From: Flavobacteriaceae bacterium
GTDB taxonomy: Bacteria > Bacteroidota > Bacteroidia > Flavobacteriales > Flavobacteriaceae
DNA length: 64,000 nt
Assembly (NCBI GenBank): GCA_028279515.1
Contig: JANQNQ010000008.1
Location: 434,001 to 498,000, forward strand
Reading direction: 5' to 3'
The position numbers and the translations under genes were made by a program. The notes beneath the pieces are model-generated. The model did not search any database. It saw only the letters and a program-made list of their open reading frames with translations, and was not told where the DNA came from. Shown in pieces: positions 53,959 to 61,625 of the stretch. Position 1 is the stretch's first letter; every line of letters begins with the position of its first letter.

Positions 53959-55218
53959 TTAATTTCTTCTAAAAATAGTTTCAAGAACAGGGTCAATACC
54001 TTTTTTATAATGCTCAAAACTCTTTGAGACTTCGATGTCAACAGGCACGTGATCCAGATCACCAAGCTCTGGCCAGTGTCTCTTTAAGCGTGTTGTGTAT
54101 TCAACGAGCAAACCAGAATTTTTAAGCCGTTTGTGCTCTACATTGTTTGATTTATTAGGGTTTCCTCTTGATGGCTCGCCAACAATCAAGGAATTGGTTT
54201 GCCTTTTTAGAAACACTGCAGTGGCCATGGCTGCTGAAAAGGTGGTTCTTCCGGTAATCACATAGATCTGCCCTTCTTTATTTAGCGACACCCGGTTTTT
54301 GATTGCATTGATTAGCGGCTTGCTTTTGGAATTATCTCCTCCTGTATTTTGCCGAAGATCGATGATGAGTTTTTGAGCATTGGCCTCATCAATTTTCTTG
54401 AACATGTTTTTGATGAATTTCTTTAACGAAAGTTGGCCTTTCTGATTATTCACTTGACCAAAATACATATACATGGTATTCTGTTCTGGAAGATATTCAT
54501 ACCAATAATCTTGACCCTGATTTTTTTGTGAAAGGGTTAGGTCTATGTTGTTCAATTGTGCATATGATACCCAGCTCCCATTTCGATAGTCAGACAATGA
54601 TGCCGGAAGGATAACTGCACTTATGACATCACCAGAATCTGTTTCTAATTCAAGGTGTATTTCATTCAGGTCTTCTATAATGCCAAGAAACTTAAGTACC
54701 TCTGGACTTTGCATAAATGTAGGGCCAGCGTGTAGAATTTCATAGTGGTTATCATGTGTCATGATGGTTTGCAAAGCATGTAAAATCGCTTCCAAGTTTT
54801 TATTGCCAATTTTAAGGACTTTGGCCCCGACAAGATGTTGGTATTTTTCGTGCGAACCATAAATGTACATGCCATCATCAAATATGTACATTGCTAAAGG
54901 CATTCGTTTGAAGTTGGCGGTTTGCTGCATGGCGCTCATTTCGGTATGACCGTTTTCCAGACCAACGATTAGCTTACCGATGCGTATGGTAATTTCATCA
55001 TTCGACAGTTGACCTAATTCGCTAATGAGCTGGTGAGAATTTTTTTCGAACTTCTCTTTAAGGTGAGGTTGAAAGGTTTCAAATTCTTTTTGAATGATCT
55101 CATTAAGCTGAGAAATATCTACTTCCCATTTAGCAGTGTTCATATGATCCAGATTTTCGTATTCTTGGGCCGCACAAGAAAAAAGCACGAATAGTAGAGA
55201 GAAAAGGAAATGCTTCAT
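53959..55218 (-). CDS. S41 family peptidase, lipoprotein
   Basis: 419 residues beginning with a lipobox signal (LFVLFSC, Cys 15). The catalytic domain has LIIDLRQNTGGDNSKS, then the nucleophile region GRTTFSAAMATAVFLK (Ser in TFSAA) and a GEPSRGNPN turn, in the order typical of S41/tail-specific proteases. A PDZ-like stretch (GAKVLKIGNKNLEAIL) is weak. It is 60 bases upstream of the PDZ-hydrolase start on the same strand and may be co-transcribed with it. Function is likely processing or scavenging of peptides at the envelope. Confidence 0.83.
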   Translation of the reverse strand: MKHFLFSLLFVLFSCAAQEYENLDHMNTAKWEVDISQLNEIIQKEFETFQPHLKEKFEKNSHQLISELGQLSNDEITIRIGKLIVGLENGHTEMSAMQQTANFKRMPLAMYIFDDGMYIYGSHEKYQHLVGAKVLKIGNKNLEAILHALQTIMTHDNHYEILHAGPTFMQSPEVLKFLGIIEDLNEIHLELETDSGDVISAVILPASLSDYRNGSWVSYAQLNNIDLTLSQKNQGQDYWYEYLPEQNTMYMYFGQVNNQKGQLSLKKFIKNMFKKIDEANAQKLIIDLRQNTGGDNSKSKPLINAIKNRVSLNKEGQIYVITGRTTFSAAMATAVFLKRQTNSLIVGEPSRGNPNKSNNVEHKRLKNSGLLVEYTTRLKRHWPELGDLDHVPVDIEVSKSFEHYKKGIDPVLETIFRRN

Positions 55219-55312
55219 GTCGATTTTGATTTTGAAGCAAATGTATACGGATAGCTAGGTTGAATGTTGAGAATCTTGGAAAAGTGAGTCCAAATCGATT
55301 GAAAAATACTCC

Positions 55313-56440
55313 TTAGCTGTTTCGAAACTCTGAAGGCGTAATCCCGGTGGTACTCTTAAACGCCTTGAAGAATGTAGATTTTGACTTGTAACCTAGATCA
55401 TATGCCAACTGTTCAATTTTAATGTGTTCTGTATGGCTTTTAAGCCGTTTTTTTGCCTCATCAATTCTATAACGATTGGTCAATTGGAAGAAAGAAGTTT
55501 GCAATTCTTCATTTAAGATCTGTGAAATATGGTGTGTGCTTACCCCACTTTTTTCAGACAGAATTCTTAAGGAAAAGCTAGGGTCAAGATAGAGCCGTTC
55601 GTTTTCAATTAATTGTAGTAAGTTCGAAAGCTTCTGCTTTTTGTAGTTATCGGGGAGGGTAGAAGATTTATACTTTTTGTTCGTTTTGGTCAATGTGTTA
55701 GGCCGCACGATAATGTAAACCATAAACAAGTAAATGCTAAAGGTACTTACTAGGTCAACGGAATATGACGGAAACGGACTCTTCAAAAATGTGTGCCCAT
55801 TGACGACACCTCCTTGCGAGAAGAACAACGCAAACGCGCCAAGAATAAAAAGGCAACATAAAAACCTAAGCCAATACAAATGATCAAGATTATTCTTCTG
55901 AAAATAACCCTTGGATTGATTTACTTTATAAAGGGCCACAATGCTATAGATGAGAAGATGTAATGTAATTAGCTCAACCACAATATACCCTTGTATATCC
56001 CATGGGTCTGCTTCAAATGGCCGCATGGCTACATCGGTTTTCAAGTCGGGGTGATATTCTGAAGCGACCACATTAAATTTCACCTCTCGAGGTTGCAAGA
56101 AGTAGTTGAAAGAATATATCAAATAGAAGGCAAATGGGATTGCATGTAAAATGGTTTCAGTCAATTTCCACTTTCTGCCTTGAAGATGATAGACATATAG
56201 AAGTAAAAAAGGGCCCAGTAAAAAAATGGAAGGGCGCGAGACATTACTGATATGGACAAATGTTGAGAAATATCCGGACCGCAGTAAAAAAGATTCAAGC
56301 TGCATTAAAGAAAGAACCAACAAGATCCAAATGAAGGAACGATGCAAATCATGGTTTTTCTTTATCCGAATCATCAATGCAACCAAAATAGCCTGGATGA
56401 TACCAAACAGAATGAACATGCCTAACCAATCTATTTTCAT
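55313..56440 (-). CDS. AraC family regulator with N-terminal membrane domain
   Basis: 375 residues. About seven membrane helices (residues 4-245) are followed by a cytoplasmic linker and a C-terminal AraC/XylS DNA-binding domain (about 275-375). In that domain, FSLRILSEKSGVSTHHISQI forms the first HTH, and LAYDLGYKSKSTFFKAFKS with TGITPSEFR forms the second. Membrane-bound AraC regulators of this layout are common in Bacteroidota and probably sense a membrane or periplasmic signal. The gene is divergent from, and far from, the actin-like operon and is 94 bases upstream of the S41 lipoprotein gene, its most likely target. Confidence 0.88.
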   Translation of the reverse strand: MKIDWLGMFILFGIIQAILVALMIRIKKNHDLHRSFIWILLVLSLMQLESFLLRSGYFSTFVHISNVSRPSIFLLGPFLLLYVYHLQGRKWKLTETILHAIPFAFYLIYSFNYFLQPREVKFNVVASEYHPDLKTDVAMRPFEADPWDIQGYIVVELITLHLLIYSIVALYKVNQSKGYFQKNNLDHLYWLRFLCCLFILGAFALFFSQGGVVNGHTFLKSPFPSYSVDLVSTFSIYLFMVYIIVRPNTLTKTNKKYKSSTLPDNYKKQKLSNLLQLIENERLYLDPSFSLRILSEKSGVSTHHISQILNEELQTSFFQLTNRYRIDEAKKRLKSHTEHIKIEQLAYDLGYKSKSTFFKAFKSTTGITPSEFRNS

Positions 56441-57133
56441 CGCTAATTTATTAGTGCTTTAAGATACCAAAAATTAACCTTCTCCATTTCATGGGCCAGT
56501 GCGAAATATTATCTGATTACTAATAACGTTTGGAGTTTTATAAAATCTAGGAGCAAGAAAACAGAAGGGTCAAATTATGATAAATCTCATATCAGAGATA
56601 AGAGGTAATCACAAAATCAAAAACCTCCACGTTTTACGGTGAAGGTTTTGAGATCACATATCAAATGAACCCCTTACAAATCATTTGATCGTGTTGTTAC
56701 TATCTATTAGCTAAACTAATACATCAGAAGCGATCCTGAAATCCGAACCAACACGTATTATCTAAGTAGTACCCCTTACATTATCCAAACTTTTTAGTCT
56801 AAAAAGCCCTTTCGTAAGATTTCAAGATTGAAAAAATCAACTTTTTTAACATTTACCACAATAAATCAAGTCGATTTCCTTTTATAATTAAACTACAAGT
56901 AGAATTTGTTGTCAAGGTATGAGGTGGCAATTCTTTAGTGGTCTGGAAGAACAAACTGACAAAAAGTACATACATATTGATGTTTCTATAATTACTCTCC
57001 AACAATAGGCATTGGTGTAGGCATTGCAATATTTACATATTGCTTCTACAGAGTTTGATGGTGAAAAAGGGTTAAAGCAGATGCTATAACTGTTGGACAT
57101 GTTTCATGAAGTAACCTAGTAATTGTAGTTCAT
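56441..57133. other. 693-base intergenic region with one hairpin
   Basis: Between divergent araC-type and actin-like genes. It holds a hairpin at 56619-56649 (AAAACCTcCAC pairing with GTGaAGGTTTT), perhaps a terminator for something incoming, and AT-rich sequence. Short reading frames on both strands lack any family trait. I find no convincing -33/-7 pair directly before 57134; TATTGC- and TATAAC-like strings near 57030-57090 are weak. Confidence 0.5.
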
Positions 57134-59539
57134 ATGTATTATTTACCTGTTCGAATAGAGAATCGAAGGATTCATATTTGTAAGTTCACTCCTTCCTTAC
57201 ACCATGCTTCTGAAAAGGAGGGTTTTGAATTTATCATTTCAAATATCTCCAGAAACACTCTTTTTACGCTTACCAATGGAGCAAAGCTCTTATCAGAATC
57301 TGGGACTGCAACAGATCGATTGGTAATCTCAGAAGATTCAGAACTAGGTTGGGCATCCAATTTTAAGCTCAGTTTTGAGAAAGAGAAGGATTCCTTGTGC
57401 ATCGAACTCATGGACCTCGAAGAAATAGGTCAATTTGTGGTAGACGGCGAAGCCGATCTACATGAATTGGGCCTGGACTATGAATTGAAGGCAGGTGGAC
57501 TCTTCCTATTCAACACTTCAAATACTGAACGCGCGCTGTCTTGTGTATTCAAATACAAAGACCTCACCTCTAAAGTCATGTTTCAAATTGCTGCCCCAGA
57601 GCATATTGCCAATGCGGTATTTGATTTTGGCTCTGAGGCTTCACAAGTGGCTATTATGTTTCACAATGCTGAAGAAATAAAACCGCTCCCACTGATTCCC
57701 CATGCGTATAACAATTTTTACAAAGACAAATTTGGCGAAAACGGGGCAGACTACAGTCACTTTTACCAATACGAACAAGGACATAATCATGTGTTGCTTT
57801 CATACTTCTTTCTGAAGGCACAGCAGGGAATACAAAACAAGATTGGGGTTCCGTTTGAAGAAGGGAATGACGAGTTGATCAAGATCTTGACCAAGCATAC
57901 CGACCGCAGCTTTTTTGAACATATAAACAAGGACAATGTCCAAGGACATTTCTTGCTTCCAAACTTGAAGCTAGCTGATTCGGTCGATTTTCCGGGCATT
58001 AGTTTCGAAGGGGCCAATAACCAAAAACAGCTATTCGATAACAAGGAAGTAAAAGATCACATCTTTGAGACTATCATGAGTCAGTTTGTTCATTTGCTCC
58101 TAAAGCGGGTGGATCAATATTATACGGTAAAAGGTCTTCAGGATAAAAATGCGTTCGTGCACCTTCGGCTTAATTTGTTGGTGCCGAACATCTATTCACA
58201 GCAAAAGGTATTCGACATCCTTCATAAACTTAATAAGAACATACGAGCCATCTATGCCCTTGGTTGTTTCAATACAGCGTTCAAAGGCATTGAATTGGTC
58301 ACGACTTCAGAAAGTGATGCTTCCTTTAATTATAGAGAATTCGAACGAAGCAACACCAATAAGAGAACTTCTGATGAGACCAATTGTCTGGTCATTGATG
58401 CAGGAAAAGGAACCACTGATCTTTCGGTGATTCGATGTTTTCAAAATCCGAACAAGTATTTAAGTACGTATCGTTCTGGCATCACTGGTGCCGGAAATTT
58501 GATGACCTATGCCATTATGGAAGGGATTGTTGCGGTCATCACAGATAACGACCCACAAAAGAGTAAGAAGTTTATAAAAGACAATATCCTTACCGCTGAT
58601 GCGTATCAGCAATTGCAGTTTTTCAACTTGCTTGAAACCATTAAAAAAAGATATGACGCATTACAACCTGTGACATCAGATGAGGTCCTCGCGCTAGAAT
58701 ATCACAATGTCTCATTCATGAGACCCCATGAGCTAAACATACGAACCTTAAATACTTTTTTACAAGGAATGCTCGATGCCAATAAGCGAATGGATGATTA
58801 CTATGGAATTGTCACTGATGCGGTCAATTCATATTGCGAAAAGCTGATCCGAGAAGTGAAGTTAACCGAGGTAAAGTCATTTTACAATATTCGATTTGCC
58901 GGAAGAGCCTTCAAGTTTTCTCCTCTTAAAGAACGAATGATGAAGCAGCTAAAGGCTTTTTCCAAAGACATCGCACCTCTGCAGTATCCAAAACGCAACT
59001 GCCTGCTTAATAGTTTGGACAATCGAGTAAATATCAGTGAAAGTTCGAATATGGTCGGAATCCCGCTCACAAAAAATGGATCGGTCATGAATTGGGAAGG
59101 CAAATTGGCGCAACGGATCGGGCTGGATCTTCAAGACCAAAAAGAACCTAAGCCGGACCACGAAAAAACCAGTGATTTCTTCTTTTCTGGAATACAGCTC
59201 AGCAAAGATCATTTGAGAGATATCAAGATTGGCGGGCATCAATATATGTTAGAGAACAGCAGCCTACTACATACCGATGAAACCGAGTTTAATTTAATCT
59301 ATGCAGGGGATGACTTTTTGGTCAGGTCAACAAATGAAAGCACTCGACTTGTCATAGAGCCCAGAATGAATGGTGAAGACGTCGATGCGATACGGTCATT
59401 GTTTCCAAATATTCCTGCGGAAAAAGACGTGCCAATAACTGAACGTAAAACAAAACCGGCTGATCCTGATATCATCAGCAATGAGCGTATCGTTCAGAAA
59501 TACCTTAGAATGCTAACCAACCCCAGAGAATCTGCTTAG
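57134..59539 (+). CDS. Actin/Hsp70-fold ATPase-like protein with extra N-terminal domain, first gene of unknown system
   Basis: 801 residues. The N-terminal region (about 1-155) is beta-rich and of unknown fold. From 160 on, the actin/Hsp70 superfamily motifs occur in order: phosphate-1 VFDFGSEASQVAI (162-174), phosphate-2 LVIDAGKGTTDLS (419-431), a TGAGNLMTYAIMEG helix (451-464) and the adenosine motif IRFAGRAFKFSPLKERM (586-602). The 245-residue stretch between the phosphate motifs is larger than in actin and holds helical inserts. A charged tail with a PxxP-like end (about 650-801) follows. No signal peptide, so cytoplasmic. I do not recognise a named family; SrfB-like proteins are a distant possibility. 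One base separates it from the next gene, so the two are coupled. Confidence 0.78.
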   Translation: MYYLPVRIENRRIHICKFTPSLHHASEKEGFEFIISNISRNTLFTLTNGAKLLSESGTATDRLVISEDSELGWASNFKLSFEKEKDSLCIELMDLEEIGQFVVDGEADLHELGLDYELKAGGLFLFNTSNTERALSCVFKYKDLTSKVMFQIAAPEHIANAVFDFGSEASQVAIMFHNAEEIKPLPLIPHAYNNFYKDKFGENGADYSHFYQYEQGHNHVLLSYFFLKAQQGIQNKIGVPFEEGNDELIKILTKHTDRSFFEHINKDNVQGHFLLPNLKLADSVDFPGISFEGANNQKQLFDNKEVKDHIFETIMSQFVHLLLKRVDQYYTVKGLQDKNAFVHLRLNLLVPNIYSQQKVFDILHKLNKNIRAIYALGCFNTAFKGIELVTTSESDASFNYREFERSNTNKRTSDETNCLVIDAGKGTTDLSVIRCFQNPNKYLSTYRSGITGAGNLMTYAIMEGIVAVITDNDPQKSKKFIKDNILTADAYQQLQFFNLLETIKKRYDALQPVTSDEVLALEYHNVSFMRPHELNIRTLNTFLQGMLDANKRMDDYYGIVTDAVNSYCEKLIREVKLTEVKSFYNIRFAGRAFKFSPLKERMMKQLKAFSKDIAPLQYPKRNCLLNSLDNRVNISESSNMVGIPLTKNGSVMNWEGKLAQRIGLDLQDQKEPKPDHEKTSDFFFSGIQLSKDHLRDIKIGGHQYMLENSSLLHTDETEFNLIYAGDDFLVRSTNESTRLVIEPRMNGEDVDAIRSLFPNIPAEKDVPITERKTKPADPDIISNERIVQKYLRMLTNPRESA

Positions 59540-59540
59540 T

Positions 59541-61625
59541 ATGAAACATTCCTTTTTGCACCTCTCGGTGCCACACGCCCAAAGTGCCTTGTTGCTTTTC
59601 TTTTGTTGGTTTTACCTATCAGGAATGGCACAAACCAATGATCGCTTCCCACTTATAAAAGTGAAAGAAGGACAATTGGTCATTGGAGATTTTTCAGTGG
59701 CTTACAAGAGCAGCACCTATGGCCAAGGCGAGTCGCGCTTTACTTACGATTCGATTGCAGACTCCGAGACTTTTTTAAAAGTGATCGATAGGTATTTCAC
59801 AGACCTGCAATTCGATGACAAGAGTACCTATGCGCAACTTCAAGATTCCGTGAAGGGCTGGAAGTTTGAGAAGTTGATAGGAGATTTAGAAATAGATGAT
59901 AAACAAATCGATCAGAATTGGAAGTTGTTACCCTTGAGAGATGCGCTAGGATCTTCATTAATTACCATAACCAAACAATCAGATTATGTTGATTTTTATA
60001 TCCAGGATGGAAAGGTGAAACCTACGATCGTACAAGATCAAAAACACCATGTGTTGTCATCAAACCCTAACTTCATTGTTCAGGTCGATTCAACAACTGT
60101 CAATGATACAACAAGTGATATAGCTTCAAACGAAGAGGGTGGAAGCTATTGGTGGCTGTGGTTGTTAGTTGTCGCAGTGCTTATTGGTGCAGGTATTTTG
60201 GGCTATCTAAAAATAAAGCAGAATAGCCTCTCGATCAACGAACTTCAGCTGCTAATGGAAGAAGAACCTTTCCGCAGAAAAAAGAAATTATCAAAAAGAG
60301 CACAAGAACAACTCGAAGAATTTATTTCAAGGATTTCCTATTGGAAAGACCAAACAAAGGGACTGGGGAAAGAATATGAAGAGATCGTGTTGGGGTATAA
60401 GAAGCTAGAGCAATCGGTCAATATCAATACAACAGCGCAAGACACCCTAACATTACTTGATAACCACCTCGGAAAAATCGCTCTGGTCAAAGAGCATTTA
60501 AGTTTAATGAAGGACTTCCTTGAAAAGAGAGACTCCATCGCTACAGCGAAGGTAGACGCACGCACAACAGATTCGCTATTCGGAAAACTAACAGACTTAT
60601 TGAATGATAAAGCCAATGGAAATGCACAAATACTTAACGATCGCTTTAAGGACCTAAAAGATGCCGAACGTGATTTTCAGCGTATCCTTGGGTATACGAA
60701 AGCTCAGAATGGAAGGGAACTTCTTGAACAATTGGAGAAGACCTTTAACGCGACAAATGCTAAAGACAAGCACAGTCAAATAGTATCGGCCTTACAGATC
60801 TTCGATGTAGATAAAGAACAATTGCAAGAGGTTGAAAACATGATGAAAAGTGCTGCTCCGTTGGCCAACCTTGCCCAGTTTTTGGCAGAGTCCGATGTTG
60901 ATGGAAATACGGTTGAGACCCACGCAACGAGCTTAGAGAACCTGCAGCAAAAACTTCTGGCACTGGTTCCAGAAAGCAAACTGCAATTTGAAGCGTTGCT
61001 TAAAAGTACCGCAAAAGCACACTTGTTTGCGGCTTTTTTCAAAGCACTCCAAACTCATGAAATGCCGAGTTTGATAGAGGCCAGACCCGTTATCATCGAA
61101 GAGGTCAAGACCACCTATCAGCAGCAAATACATAACCATGTGTCAAGCTTTGATATGGATCAATTCCTAACCGAAGAACTAATACCACATTTTGAGTTTT
61201 TGATGCGCTTTGAGTCCGACTTCTCAAAAGAGAATCGCTACTTACTCGGCTTTAACGAACGGTTTAAAGATTTTACACAAAGACTCGAACGTTCGGCATC
61301 TTTGACACCAGAAGACAAAAGGTGGCTCTTTCAACAAATGTTTACCATGACATTTCACTTCTTGGATTACCTAAAGATCAAATTGTCACAACCAAAGACA
61401 ATCGGAACCGATCGTAACTATGAGATGATTCTAAATCAGACGAGTGTTAAAGACCTGTCTAAAGAAGAGTACCGCCCCATGACACAAAGCATTATGGAAA
61501 CTCCCTTTGAAGTTCTACACATTTTGGATTTGGCCAAGGAAGTCAACATCGAATCGCTCGAGGAAGTTTTGTTTTACGGGATGTACATCAACCCAGAACA
61601 GCTAAAAGACAAGGTGAATGATTAG
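59541..61625 (+). CDS. Bitopic protein: periplasmic head, one membrane helix, long cytoplasmic helical tail
   Basis: 694 residues. A signal peptide or first helix (about 14-30, ending GMAQ) leads to a roughly 170-residue periplasmic domain (31-200) without known motifs. One membrane helix follows (203-225, YWWLWLLVVAVLIGAG core), then a basic stop-transfer patch (RRKKKLSKRAQ) and about 460 residues of charged, heptad-like helical sequence (about 240-560), with a compact helical end (to 694). The layout suggests a cytoplasmic coiled-coil region that could bind the actin-like ATPase encoded immediately upstream. No family recognised. Its stop overlaps the next start by eight bases (61618-61625). 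Confidence 0.75.
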   Translation: MKHSFLHLSVPHAQSALLLFFCWFYLSGMAQTNDRFPLIKVKEGQLVIGDFSVAYKSSTYGQGESRFTYDSIADSETFLKVIDRYFTDLQFDDKSTYAQLQDSVKGWKFEKLIGDLEIDDKQIDQNWKLLPLRDALGSSLITITKQSDYVDFYIQDGKVKPTIVQDQKHHVLSSNPNFIVQVDSTTVNDTTSDIASNEEGGSYWWLWLLVVAVLIGAGILGYLKIKQNSLSINELQLLMEEEPFRRKKKLSKRAQEQLEEFISRISYWKDQTKGLGKEYEEIVLGYKKLEQSVNINTTAQDTLTLLDNHLGKIALVKEHLSLMKDFLEKRDSIATAKVDARTTDSLFGKLTDLLNDKANGNAQILNDRFKDLKDAERDFQRILGYTKAQNGRELLEQLEKTFNATNAKDKHSQIVSALQIFDVDKEQLQEVENMMKSAAPLANLAQFLAESDVDGNTVETHATSLENLQQKLLALVPESKLQFEALLKSTAKAHLFAAFFKALQTHEMPSLIEARPVIIEEVKTTYQQQIHNHVSSFDMDQFLTEELIPHFEFLMRFESDFSKENRYLLGFNERFKDFTQRLERSASLTPEDKRWLFQQMFTMTFHFLDYLKIKLSQPKTIGTDRNYEMILNQTSVKDLSKEEYRPMTQSIMETPFEVLHILDLAKEVNIESLEEVLFYGMYINPEQLKDKVND

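Noticed and set aside
56912-57100. 62-residue leftward frame before the actin-like gene
   Set aside because: Cys- and Ser-rich, no homology trait, no promoter, in an AT-rich gap.
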